NCBI GenBank assembly: GCA_964019695.1
Contig: CAXHUL010000503.1
Location: forward strand, 496,001-560,000
Reading direction: 5' to 3'
DNA length: 64,000 bases
From: Loripinus fragilis
Lineage: Eukaryota > Mollusca > Bivalvia > Lucinida > Lucinidae
The notes beneath the pieces are model-generated. The model ran no database searches and had not been told where the DNA came from. It saw only the letters and a program-made list of their open reading frames with translations. Numbering within the stretch: position 1 is the stretch's first letter; every line of letters begins with the position of its first letter. Positions 34,616-45,423 of this stretch are shown here, in pieces. A program made the position numbers and the translations under genes.

Positions 34616-37455
34616 CCCCTGCGAAATGGTCTAGAACCATTCTAGAAGAGTTCTAGAATTTTCTAGAACTATGTTCTAGAACGTTTATGGGACAGATGTA
34701 GAATGTTAAATGGGACAATTTTTTGTTCTACAAATGTTCTAGCCAAGGTCAAAAGATTTGTTCTAGAAAAGTTCCAGAAAATTCTAAAAGTTTTTCCTAG
34801 AACAGTTTTAGAACAAATCAAGTTTGTTCTAGAACAGTTCCAGAACAAATCTTTAGAACTTTTATGGAACAATTGTAGAACACCCCTCATAAAATGTCCC
34901 ATTTAATGTTCTATAAATGTCTCGGAATAGTTCTAGAACATCTGTAGATGGTTCCAGAACTATTCCAGAAATGTACCAGTGGTTTGTTCTAGAACTGTTC
35001 TAGAATTAACCTTGGTTTGTTCTAGAACTGATCTAGAACTGATCTAGAACAAACCTTTAGAATTTTTCTGGAACAACTGTAGAACAACCCTAAAAAATGT
35101 CCCATTTAACGTTCTATAAATGTCTCGGAATAGTTCTAGAACATCTGTAGAATGGTTCCAGAACTATTCCAGAAATGTTCTAATGGTTTGTTCTAGAACT
35201 GTTCTAGAATTAACCTTGGTTTGTTCTAGAACTGATCTAGAACAAACCTTTAGAATTTTTCTGGAACAATTGTAGAACACCCCTAAAAATGTCTCATTTA
35301 ACGTTCTATAAATGTCTGAATCATTCTAGAACATTTTTAGAATGGTTCCAGAACAATTCCAGAAATGTTCTAATGGTTTGTTCTAGAACTGTTCTAGAAT
35401 AAACCTTGGCGTCTTCTAGAACTGATCCAGAACAAACCTTTAGAAATTTTCTGGAAAAACTGTAGACAACTCTTCAAAAATCATGTCATAAAACATTCTA
35501 TTAATGCTCCTGAATTTATTTAGAGCATTTTAGAATAGTTTAAGAACAATTTCAGGAATGTTCTAGTGGTTTGTTCTGCAAATGTTCTAATACAACTGAA
35601 CTTTTTTTAAAACAGTTGTTGAACACCTCCCCAAAAATGTCCCATATCGGGTTTCGAAATAAGATTCCATCGAATGCTACCTTTATATATCTGGAAAACT
35701 GTTGACATTGATTTAAAACCCCAATAAGTAATCACACAATAAATAAATAAACATCAACTGGAGGAGAATTATTATAGGGGCCCTTAGTTGGCCAAAATGT
35801 TGTTAGTTATTGCCATCCTGTTACCCCACCTATTTCAAAACATTGTCATGCATTTGACCATGGAAAAACAGCAACTACAGCAACAATTAACATTAAAACT
35901 TAAGAAATTGTGTCTCAAGCCTACTCACTATCCCAGACTATAATACTGTCAATTTGCTATCTAGAAACTGCCACAAGTGCTTTTTGAGGTCAGCCTTCAT
36001 AATCCCTCCAATTATGGCAGCCATGTTTTTCCCAACATCAATCTGGTTAAATTAATGATAATGGCATGCTTGTTCTAGAACTGTTCTAAAAATGTTCTAG
36101 AACATTTTTTAACTTTTGTAGAACTTGCTGGTTCAGTAAATTTCAGTAAAATATTTCTCCCGAATTATCAGTGAATTGAAAAATAAATAACATTTATTGC
36201 AAAACTGTAACATTGTAGTTTTTGGAAAACTTATTGGATGTTAACTGCTCAACCTCTGTTTATAGTAATTAAGCCATGATCATCTTCTCATTGTGGTAAC
36301 ATGCCACCCTGTATTACCCCACCCATTTCAAAACATTGTCTTGCATTTGCTAAAAAAACTTACAAACAACAACCCCACCATTAATCAACATTTAAAACCT
36401 TAGAGAAACTGTTTCTCAGGTCTACTCACTGTCTCAGGAAAAGCTACTATCATGTTTGCCATCTAGAAATTCCAAAACAAATGTTTTTTAAGAGCCTCCA
36501 CATTTTCCCTCCAATTCTTGCAGCCATTTTTTCCCCATCATCCATCTGGTTATGACATGTTTCCTCTTTAAATGTTCTAAAAATGTTCTAGAACTTTTTA
36601 GAACATTTCTAGAACTTGCTGGTTCTATAAAAGTACTAAATGAGTTCTAGAACTTAATTCGATTTTTCTTTTACTTGTTTTGCCTTTTTTTTTCTTTCTT
36701 TCTCTATATACTGCCAGACCCTTGCTTGCGAGTATTATTGGCAAGTGTACTTTGTACACTCCAGGTTGCAGGATGAAAGCCTACAAGTAATTAACCATAT
36801 CTAAATTACCGTAGGGTTCTTTAACCTGCTCAAGGGGTGACCTTCCCTTCAAAGGGGACATCCAGTTAACGTACGATCCAAAGGACCATGCACTTATCTA
36901 GTGTCATCCCTGCAAATGACACCAGAGAAAGGGTGTTCGGACACAGAAAGTTTCCTCACCACAAGTAGGGATTGAACCTGGGACCTCTAGAGCCAGAGGC
37001 AAGTGCCCAACCACTGAGCTACCTGATGCTTTCTGCTCTTGAGAAGTTCTAAAAAAGTTCTAGAATTTATTAGTATATTTGTAGAATTAACTAGTTCTAA
37101 AAAGTAAGACAAATGTTCTAGAACTTCATTTGAATCATTTTTTAGAAGTTCCTGTCAACTTATTTTGTTCTTGAAAAGTTCTAAAAATGTTCTAGAATAT
37201 TATTAGAACATTTGTAGAACTAACTAGTTCTTGATTTGTTCTAAAAATGTTCTAGAATATTTCAAGAACACTTATAGAATGGAAATCAGTTCTAGAATGT
37301 GTTTGATTTGTTCTATAACAATGTTCTAGAACAGTTGTAGAACATGAGTTCTAGAACAAACATATTTACCTGTTTAGAACAGTTCTAGAACAGTTCTAAA
37401 TGTTCTAGAACAGTTCTAGAACACCTCCAATTTGTAGAACAAAATTTCGCAGGGG
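34616..37455 (+). mobile_element. GTTCTAGAAC-rich transposable element, copy 2
   Basis: The ends are exact 11-bp inverted repeats CCCCTGCGAAA (34616-34626) and TTTCGCAGGGG (37445-37455). Tandem palindromic GTTCTAGAAC units occupy 34630-35640 and 36540-37440. Between them are diverged ~450-bp repeats with 'ccctccaatt(a/c)t(g/t)gcagcca' that match copy 1 in reverse. A SINE is nested at 36690-37030. No transposase frame. Frames in it such as 34669-34902 only translate the repeat. Confidence 0.88.
36690..37030 (-). mobile_element. tRNA-derived SINE
   Basis: On the minus strand it starts near 37030 with 'ggtagctcagtggttgggca' (A box TAGCTCAGTGG). A B box GGTTCAATCCC lies about 30 bases downstream of the A box. 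A ~230-bp body follows, with a tail of (AAAG)n and poly-A at 36690-36710. Such elements are transcribed by RNA polymerase III from these internal boxes and moved by a partner LINE. It lies within copy 2 of the GTTCTAGAAC element and is therefore younger than it. Confidence 0.85.
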
Positions 37456-38149
37456 TTGTGAGCACAGCTCCTCCTACAGTTTATTCCATTTTTTTTAAAC
37501 ATTCCATATATTTCGTGCATGAGCTTATTTGCATGTGATTGGACTTTTTTTGTCACCTCATGAATTTATCAATTTTGGGGATCTCAGATGCAGTGAATGG
37601 GTACTTCGTGAGTACACATCCTCCTATTTTATTTCATTTTTCTTTTATTCATTTATTTATCCTGGACATTCTTTCACATACACTCCCCTGTCATTTGAAT
37701 GACGACAGCATGCAATCAGCCCCTCCCCATTCACGGGGGTAATACCAATTTCGCTATTTTTGCTGGCGACCGGGACGGTACTGCGTAAAGCTGCTATCGA
37801 CCGAGGAGTACGGCTTGCGACCGGTCGGTACGGCTGTCGACAGATAAACAAACCATCAAATTCGACGGTAAGTGTGCTAATTAAGTGTATTTTCCTACAT
37901 TTTGGTGTTTAAACCGTTTCTTGGATAGCTTGCTATTGTTTTAAATGATTTGCAGGCCTGGCTATTAGCCTGTTTTAACACTGGGCGTACTTCAACGGAT
38001 ATTCACCAAAAAATAAATAAAATCAGTATTCCCAAGAAAATTTGCAAATCGAGGCGATATGATGTAGATATATCATAAACTTAAATGATTACCTTTAATC
38101 TGTGAATGTGCATGTTGTTATATGCCTCTGCGGTATTTTTATATTTTTT

Positions 38150-38235
38150 GTGATACTGCTGTCGACCAACAGTAAATTTGCTGGGTACGGTTGTCGCCGT
38201 GTACTGGATACGGTTGTCTACGATTCAACGAGAAT
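38150..38235 (+). repeat. Left subterminal repeats of the 7.27-kb element
   Basis: 'gatactgctgtcgacc', 'gggtacggttgtcgcc' and 'ggatacggttgtctac' are diverged copies of the TIR's inner motif. Confidence 0.65.
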
Positions 38236-38329
38236 GTAAACAGATTTCGTTGCTGGAAAATTAACAGTTTAACACTGAAAAATCTAACTTTCTACTTCAT
38301 TTAGTTTGTGGTCATGTTTTAGGACCCTG

Positions 38330-38510
38330 TCAACAGTTTTAGTCATACTTGGACCATTTCCAGTCTTCCTGGGTTGAACTAGCACTAAACAGCGGTTATA
38401 GTGTCTGGCTCAAGGAAATAGCTCACTGTCTCTGACGACTCTCGAACTATCTACCATTCGATCCCCAGTCCAACGCTGTACCAATCTGAGCCGCCACTGT
38501 GATTGGTACG
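38330..38510 (-). mobile_element. Diverged tRNA-derived SINE
   Basis: On the minus strand 'gcggctcagattggtacagc' is A-box-like, and 'agttcgagagtc' lies at the B-box distance. The downstream 'gaaactcc..agtgctagttcaacccaggaag'-type body matches the SINE family at 38838 and 48060-48928. Confidence 0.6.
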
Positions 38511-38639
38511 AGCCGTTTGGACTAACATATTGGACTACAGCTTGTAAGGAACTATTAATATGCATAATCAGTCATGTGTTTTCTAGTTTTGCAATTAAAT
38601 TGACGAAGAAGAGAGAGATGGTTGCTTTGGTTTTATTGT

Positions 38640-38736
38640 CTTCCCTATGTCATGTGACTGTATTCTGCGGCTCTTCCTCGTGGTAGCTATGGGTTAGTCT
38701 GCATTGTGTGATTGTGGTATTTCCTGACCATGCTCA
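38640..38736 (-). repeat. 'RKYHNH' dispersed repeat, copy 2
   Basis: On the minus strand 'gagcatggtcaggaaatacc' and 'cgaggaagagccgc' match 51690-51825. Confidence 0.6.
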
Positions 38737-38837
38737 CTTACTTCTGCATGTTTAATGTAAAGTGGAAAACGGCAGTTTTTGCATATAAGTACAGCAAATG
38801 TTTAGACGTGTGAATACATTTGCACATTCTCATCCGA

Positions 38838-39015
38838 AATTGCTGAGAGCACAATGGCTCAGTGGTAATGTGCATGTCTAGAGATTGAAGGGCTGCGGGT
38901 TTGAGCCTCACTGGCGTTGTGTCCTTGAGCAAGTCACATTAATCCTTTAATAGTAGTGGTTCTACCAAAGAAGACCCGTCCGGACATAACTAAAAAAGTT
39001 TTGAATCAAATCAAA
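38838..39015 (+). mobile_element. tRNA-derived SINE, plus strand
   Basis: A box TGGCTCAGTGG, B box GGTTTGAGCCT, then 'gtgtccttgagcaag', a body, and an A-rich tail 'gaatcaaatcaaacaaata'. Same family as 48060-48290 and 48572-48928. Confidence 0.8.
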
Positions 39016-39120
39016 CAAATAAACAGAAACTTCTGCCAATGTGACCAGTGCTCAGACATTTTGTTAAGACTGCGTAGCATAAAATTAATTTTCTTATTTC
39101 TCAATCGAAATATTTGTTGT

Positions 39121-39167
39121 GGGTACTCAAAAGAACCGTCTCAATGAGACAGTTATTTAGAGCACCA
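39121..39167. repeat. 45-bp palindromic dispersed repeat, copy 2
   Basis: 'ggtactcaaaagaaccgtct' pairs with 'gagacagttatttagagcacc'-type text. See copy 1 at 182. Confidence 0.75.
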
Positions 39168-39779
39168 ACGTATTTTTAAACAGGTAGATAATATTTTACT
39201 CTCCAAAAATTGTTTATCTAAACCTGCCTGTTCGGGCTGAACATGCGACAATAGAGACGCTGAATGTGCAGCATTTTTCCTCTAGGAAAATGCCTTAATT
39301 ATTTCAGGGGCACTTATTAGTTACTTCCCTTTGACTGTTAAATGCGTCGTTACGTATGAGGGCGGCGTTCCCCGTTTCTGATTGGTCAGTTATATAAGTA
39401 CATAGTTTGAATGTTGCTTACTCGCTGAATGCAGAAAATTTCCCTCCCACCCACCCTCGAATTCATGTTTTTTTTTCTATATGATATCATAACATTGTAC
39501 ATATCTTTAGGGTCGGTAAGAGGCTGCCCTTTATTTGTTGATGTATTTGACTTAAGCATTTTGCATTGACTTATGCTTATATTATATTTAATGCAGCCTC
39601 TCTTAGGCCAAATAAATTGTATATATTTCATTCTTGTCCTGTCTTTGCCTGCTATCGATAATAATTACCCTTTTCTTGGTTTGTGCCTGATGTATGCTGC
39701 AAAGCCTCTATAAACCGTAATATTCTCGCGGTTATCCCATTTCCTGTTGACTTTCTGAGTATATACCGGTGATCACCAA

Positions 39780-39866
39780 GCAGGCACATAACCTTGACTC
39801 AACATTGATTCAATGTATGGGGTTGAATCAATGTTGATTCTATGTTGAGTCAGCGACGTGTGCCTG
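39780..39866. mobile_element. 87-bp palindromic element
   Basis: 'gcaggcaca' and 'tgtgcctgc' close a hairpin whose arms contain 'ttgactcaacattgattcaa' and its inverse. Confidence 0.75.
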
Positions 39867-39889
39867 CTAGGCAGATCAGCAAGTGCGGA

Positions 39890-40140
39890 TCCTGGATTTC
39901 TTGATAGGGGTTCAAATTTTCATAGAGGGGGGGGGGGGGTGGGGATTTGTTAACTTTACCTGATAGTTTTTCTGAAAATTCTTCATGAAAATGAAATAAT
40001 TTTAGTTCAAAGCGAACCCCCTGAATCCCCCTGGACCCGCCATTGATCAGACGAGTCTATGTTATGGTAAAGCACGCAGAGGGGGAGGGGGTAGGGCGTA
40101 GGGGGGTCTGATATATTTTTATGGGGGGATAAGGGGGCAA
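39890..40140. repeat. GGATCC-type repeat and poly-G tracts
   Basis: 'gcggatcctggatttc' at the left, 'ccctggacccgccattga' at the right, with a 13-base poly-G run near 39926. A GA/G-rich stretch follows. Confidence 0.5.
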
Positions 40141-40219
40141 ATTTTGTGTTTAGGGTGATGGGGGTGATTACCTCTGATAGGAAGCATTTTTCAAATACCG
40201 ATCCTTTGTGTACCGCCTA

Positions 40220-40425
40220 CGCAGGTATGTGTGTGTGTGTGGGGGGGGGGAGTAAAAATTGGGCTTCTTCTTTTCGGGTCATTTTAGGGTTATGGTGGTA
40301 TCGCTACAATTTGAACCAGCAGATGCAAGGGTCCTGGTAGATCATCCTGTCCCACGCTGCCCGAGTTGTACGCCCGTGCCTTTTGGTGTACACGTCAATT
40401 CCCCCCCCCCCCCCCCCCCCCCTCC
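40220..40425. repeat. (GT)n-poly-G and poly-C simple repeats
   Basis: (GT)n then poly-G at 40226-40250, and poly-C of about 22 at 40400-40422. Frames across them are low-complexity artefacts. 40430-41200 is otherwise unrecognised. Confidence 0.8.
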
Positions 40426-41219
40426 CGATATGTACTTTATAATAATACCTTATGAAACTAACGTTTTCTCGTGCCATGTTGATATTGGAATATTTTCATC
40501 ACAGTGACGTCAGAACAGACCATGTTCACTAAGACAGCTTCGAACACCATTGAAGTAGATCTATTTTGATAAGTTTTATATGTTTCTATTACATTCTTAG
40601 CTCTTTCTCAATGTAATTTTGCACCCTTGATTTGTTTCATGTTGGCCAGTATTCCTACATTTGGTTGACCAACATAGTAGCCAAGTAAGTCACCGATATC
40701 CAGGGATGTGCACAACTAGTGCTTTAACCTGAAGAGACACAGAACAGAACAGAACAGAAATATGAATAGACGTAAACTATACAGTTTCAAGCCTGGCCTA
40801 TTATTTTAGCAATAAACACAATTTACGGGAAGATGTCAAATCAGTCAAGCTTTATAATAAGAAGAAGGATATCAAACATGTACATGAACAATGGTCTTGG
40901 AATGAGAATTATTTTAACGCAAATCAATCTAATCAGTCCTAATTTACAAGGATATAGTTGTCTACGCCCAGTGGCAGGGATACTATCTAAGTTTGGCTCG
41001 TTTGCATGTAACTGGAAGTGTGACGCGTTTGGTATTGCCACATTTGTGACTGCTTATAGGGATGCCTCTAGTCAAAACACTATGAATATGAATGTGAATA
41101 AAGGCTAATCTTGATTTTTTACATCTACTTTTCTTTTGAAGTCAGCCTAGACCTCTGATTTACTTTACTTGCCCGAGTTGGTTTAAAAACAAACAAAAAA
41201 AACAACAAAAAAACAAGCG

Positions 41220-41640
41220 CAGGTGTTGTCACCAACGCGTGAGTCACCACCTATCGATACACCATTTTGGCAATTTTTGTTACCATAGCAACCACACCAC
41301 AATCAATTTTATGTGACGTCAAAAATGACGTGCATAACCAGCACCTGTTCACATACCACGTTTCATCAAGCTAGCTTTTATCTGGGATAAAAAAAAAAAG
41401 TTTCACAACAATTTGACTATTTCTGTTACCATAGTAAACGCAATGTTCTTGCAACGGCAAAAAAATAACGTTCATAATTAGCATATTGCCACTTAATCAC
41501 ATACCAAGTTTCATGAGGCAAGTTTGAATAGTTTTTTTTTTAGTTATATCAGGTTCTAGATTACAGCGGACAGACAGATGAACGGACGGACAGTGAGAGG
41601 GTATACCTATAGTCCTTACCTGAGTAAACAGCGGAAGGAG
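41220..41640. repeat. Short tandem-type array (~150-bp units) ending in (GGAC)n
   Basis: 'ttgttaccatagcaaccac' (~41277) and 'tctgttaccatagtaaacgc' (~41423) mark two units, each followed by 'cacataccacgtttcatcaa'-type text. The end carries 'gaacggacggacag' (41580-41595). Same design as 330-960. Confidence 0.65.
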
Positions 41641-42010
41641 TCTGACAGTTGAGATCACCGGGGTAGCTAGGACAGCAGCTTAGCTGGTTAAATCACTTAA
41701 CCATGCCCCTGCCTGTCTGTCTGTGTTTCTATCTATCACAGACCATTTTGCCCGAGTCGTTCAAAAGTCAAAACGTTCCGAATGGTCGAATACAAAGAAA
41801 GAAAGTGGTTGGGATTTTGGACCATCGGTGTAGTTCAGGTTCTAAGAGGTCCTGGCTAGCCTGTCTGCATTGATGAATGTATGACTGTCTGTCATAAACC
41901 AATGTTTCCCTTGCTCAAGACAATAACAATTTGTATAAGCTTTGCGTAGGCCATTTTTTTGTAAAAGCTGATACTTGTAGGTGGGTATATCAAAAGTTCC
42001 GTTATACTGC

Positions 42011-42767
42011 TAGATTGGTTCCCCTCGTTGATAAAGCTCCACTTCCGCTACGCATATAACAACTGGTAGACTGGTTCTCTCCCTTTAATAGCTTGTCAGC
42101 ATATTAAGACAGGTAACTACTAGTCTCCATTGCGCCTACGTATAGCATACACACTGACGTCATGAGTGACGTGGTATTGGAAAATACCCTTGACATAAAG
42201 TGCATTTTTTAAACAAGCCGTTTTATTAAGTTTATTTTGTTCTGGGAGTTTATACATATTTTTCTTTTACTTAATTATCAAATCATGGCCTTGAAAAAAT
42301 ACTGAAGTTTGTGTTGAAATATCTTTTCTGGAGCATGCGCAGTCGGATGAGTAGGATTCTCTACTTGTAATGAAATAGGCGATACCAGTCGTTATATGCG
42401 TAGCGGAAGTGGAGCTTTATCAACGAGGGGAACCAATCTAAACGACTGGTAATGCCTATTCATTTACAAGTAGAGAATCCTACTCATCCAACTGCGCATG
42501 CCCCAGAAAAGATTTTTCAACACAAACTTCAGTATTTTTTCAGTTGCTATAATTTGATAATTAAGTAAAAGGAAAAAAATATAAACTCCCAGAACAAAAT
42601 AAACTTAATAAAACGGCTTGTTTAAAAAATGCACTTTATGTCAAGGGTATTTTCCAATACCACGTCACTCATGACATCAGTGTGTATGCTATACGTAGGC
42701 GCAATGGCTGCTAGTAGTTACCTGTCTTAATATGCTGACAAGCTATTAAAGGGAGAGAACCAGTCTA
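42011..42767. mobile_element. 757-bp foldback element, arrangement A-B-A'-B', perfect 9-bp TSD
   Basis: TTATACTGC occurs immediately outside at 42002-42010 and 42768-42776. Segment A (42011-42060) is inverted at 42391-42440 (A'), and segment B (42067-42391) is inverted at 42441-42767 (B'). So each half pairs with a partner on the other side of an unrelated block. A and B both begin with the same tip, TAGA(T/C)TGGTTC. No coding content. The 9-bp duplication suggests Mutator-type insertion. Confidence 0.88.
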
Positions 42768-42802
42768 TTATACTGCAAAAGAAATTTCTCTTAAAATGTC
42801 AT

Positions 42803-43340
42803 GCGCGGATCCAGAAACGTTTGTCTGAAGAGCGGGCTATTATCGGCCCTACAGCGGTTTTGCCATTGAAATGGCGTTTCGCTGGCCGGCTGATTGTGGC
42901 CCAACATTAAATGCTGACTTCGTAGCTTTGCGAGTTTTAGTGGGTGCTAAGGAACCCTATAATATTGTGATTTCCCATGGGTCCGCACCCCTCCCCCTCT
43001 GAAAGCACGCATGAATGTACAGCAACCCCGAGAATTTCACTCTTATAGACGACATCCCTAGCATGTGACATAGTAGCACAAACAAATCACATGTGCCCAA
43101 TATATACGGATCAAGAGGAGGGGAATGGGGTTCCGGACACCCTACATACACAGACAAACACACACACATGCACGCCCGCGTCTTGACAGATCACAGGGAT
43201 GTAGGTTCGCTTAGGAATACAGGTATTGACCCCCTCCCTCCCCCCGACAATTCAAAAAGCTGTCCAACCATCATTCTTCCGTCTGCCAGCGAAACACCTG
43301 GTCCCCTCCCCTTGACGCAACAATCTGGATCCGCGTATGC
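42803..43340. repeat. Two adjacent GGATCC-type dispersed repeats
   Basis: 42803-43000 begins 'gcgcggatccagaaacg' and shares 'ggcccaacattaaatgctga' and 'cgtagctttgcgag' text with 60578-60800. 43180-43335 ends 'caatctggatccgcgta'. Confidence 0.6.
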
Positions 43341-43769
43341 AATCATTTTAACCTTACAGTTTGTAAACGGATACTCGCTTTTTTAAAATAAGCGTGTTGT
43401 GCAGGAGATACTTTGTTGAGAAATGTGCTCACTCCACAAAGGCTTGAAGTTCTGTGCTCATCCCGCCCCCTCAAAAATGCTTTACGCCAACGTTAATTTT
43501 TCGAAATGGCTCACCTAGCCTTAATATTTTTTTCTTTCGTTTTTGGATTTAAACTTGAAGTGCCATGTTTTTCCAACATCATTCTTCAATAGTTTCTACA
43601 CTTATTTGCAATCCTATTCCTTTAACATAGATTTTGCAGTTTTATCAAGTATTGATTGTTTAGGATGACAAAAATAACGTTTCAAACTGAGTAAAAACAA
43701 AATAGTTTCATTTTTTCTGTAGCTCCCAAAGATATCTTTGACCACAAGTAGGCTAATGCACCGATCCTG

Positions 43770-43862
43770 TCAATTTATTTAGCATTTAATATATAGCATG
43801 TTGAAATATCAATACTTAACTTAAGTCTTGCTTAACAATAAGGAGGCATTGTAATTTTGGGC
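43770..43862. mobile_element. Half copy of the 29059-29315 MITE
   Basis: 'gaaatatcaatacttaactt' and 'aaggaggcattgtaatttt' then 'gggcc' match the right TIR of that element. The left half is missing. Confidence 0.7.
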
Positions 43863-43926
43863 CAGGTTTTACGTTTATAGAGGGTAACCAATTTTTTTTT
43901 TCTAATTTCTCAACCCAAACATAATT

Positions 43927-44154
43927 GAGCCACGGCATGGGATTTCCAACAATGTGGTTTGTGCGACCAGCAAAGGCTCAGCCCCGCCTGTGCATATGCG
44001 CAGACTGATCAGAGCCTTTGCTAATTGCTTGAGTATTCTATTACTGTTAAGCTACAGACCGAACATCAGCTTAAAATGAGGCTGCACAGGATTTCTGAGT
44101 CTACACTTGTCAAAATGCCACATTGTTGGAAATCACATGTCACGGCTCATATGC
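43927..44154. mobile_element. Complete 228-bp hairpin MITE (bivalve GATCAG family)
   Basis: The ends carry 'gagcc(a/g)(c/t)ggcatg' and 'gatttccaacaatgtgg' in inverted orientation. The core has 'ctgtgcatatgcgcagactg' and 'atcagagcctttgctaattgc'. I associate this design with very abundant bivalve MITEs. Confidence 0.75.
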
Positions 44155-44158
44155 TGTT

Positions 44159-44203
44159 GGTACTCAAAATAACCGTCTCATTGAGACGCTTCTTTTGAGC
44201 ACC
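44159..44203. repeat. 45-bp palindromic dispersed repeat, copy 3
   Basis: 'ggtactcaaaataaccgtct' pairs with 'gagacgcttcttttgagcacc'-type text. It lies 5 bp beyond the MITE at 43927. Confidence 0.75.
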
Positions 44204-44497
44204 AAAACGTATGTTAAAACTGATGGATTAGAAAATGTTTATAATTTTACGCTCAAAGTCTATCTTAACCTATGAATTTGCTTCACTGACCTGCTGTGAG
44301 GATTTAAATATATGGGAGAGATGGAATGTAGTTATTATTTGTGAATGTTGCGCCTTTTAGATACCAATCCGCATAAAACCTACAATTTTGTTCATTGCTG
44401 CTAGTGGAAACTGCCTGAAAAACAATTTTCAGTTATAGCCATAGAATAAATTGTGTATTTTAAGCCCAGTGCATGATAGATATTTTTCATATCTCGT

Positions 44498-44570
44498 CGA
44501 CAGCCGTATCATTCAGAATATGAAATCCTAGACAGCCGTATCACTGGTAGTTGACAGCCGTATCATGGCA
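44498..44570 (-). repeat. Right subterminal repeats of the 7.27-kb element
   Basis: 'gacagccgtatca' occurs three times, matching the reverse of the left subterminal motifs. Confidence 0.7.
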
Positions 44571-45128
44571 TTTTTCTAGGGTCCATAAAATCTCCCATAG
44601 TGCAAAAAATATGCCATTAATTCGCACTTGATTGAAGAAGCTCAAATGAGAAATAACATATATAGGGCGTTTCGTTGTTTTTCATCATTCTTAATACGTT
44701 AGATTAATAATAATCTATGAAAACTGGATTTTTCGAGAGAACCTGTAATTTATAGTGTTTTTCTAAGTCACAAACTCTAAATAACTAATCAGACAAATAG
44801 CACATGTCCTCTTGAAAAAACTCTATAGCGTATGTAGACGCTAAAACATACGCTATGACCCCTCCAGAAGCGTTCAACTCGTGAGCCCCCTATACCGACA
44901 GCCGTACCGACCGGTCACAAGCCGTACTCCTCGGTCGATAGCAGCTTTACGCAGTACCGTCCCGGTCGCTAGCAAAAATAGCGAAATTGGTATTACCCCC
45001 ATTTTGATTGGCTGAAGACAGCATACAAAATACTTTATTTGGATATTCATTTGACAGTTTATATATCCCCTGTGTGTTCAGGTCTCGGTTTCATGCACAT
45101 GTGAAGTAAGTAATGTTGAGCTTGCGGG

Positions 45129-45250
45129 ATGGTTGGGTGGTTTATCATTTTCGGGTTATGTAGCCCATTTAGTAACATGTCTGGTTACAGAGGCATGTCT
45201 GACTGCAGATCCAGGGGTCGCGAGTTCTATTCCGGCCCGGTCACAAACAA
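45129..45250 (+). mobile_element. tRNA-like SINE head
   Basis: 'gtagcccatttagtaacatg' is A-box-like and 'gcgagttctattccggcc' B-box-like, with an anticodon-arm-like stretch between. No clear tail. Confidence 0.5.
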
Positions 45251-45423
45251 ATCAGAATCATCTTTTTTTGCCCAATCTAATAATAGCGGCATTAGCCTCC
45301 ATTCAGAATGAATGATGAGTGTAATAATATTAGTGGGCTATGAAATCAAAATTTAAGAAATAAAAACAAATACATTTTCTTGCGATAGTATATGCTATGG
45401 TAAGAACATAGCTTAGTGTATAT

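Larger units (their letters stand above)
37735..45000. mobile_element. 7.27-kb element with ~106-bp terminal inverted repeats
   Basis: 37735-37840 and 44894-45000 are inverted and nearly identical, beginning GGGGGTAATACCAATTTCGC and ending at 'ggtacggctgtcg'. Subterminal 'tacgg(c/t)tgtc' motifs recur inside both ends (about 38155-38225 on the left; 44498-44570, reversed, on the right). That pattern is often seen where a transposase binds several sites. The interior holds SINEs, MITEs, a tandem array and a foldback element but no transposase frame that I recognise. Read as one large transposon, it is either non-autonomous or eroded and stuffed with later insertions. No clear target duplication. 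Confidence 0.75.

Noticed and set aside
16895..34906. Frames across the GTTCTAGAAC arrays (e.g. 16895-17128, 34669-34906)
   Set aside because: They translate the palindromic repeat on both strands and show no conserved protein.
38838..38945. Possible functional tRNA genes
   Set aside because: The A and B boxes are present, but the stems do not form a proper acceptor, and SINE bodies and tails follow directly. The same holds for 36.9, 48.2 and 48.9 kb.
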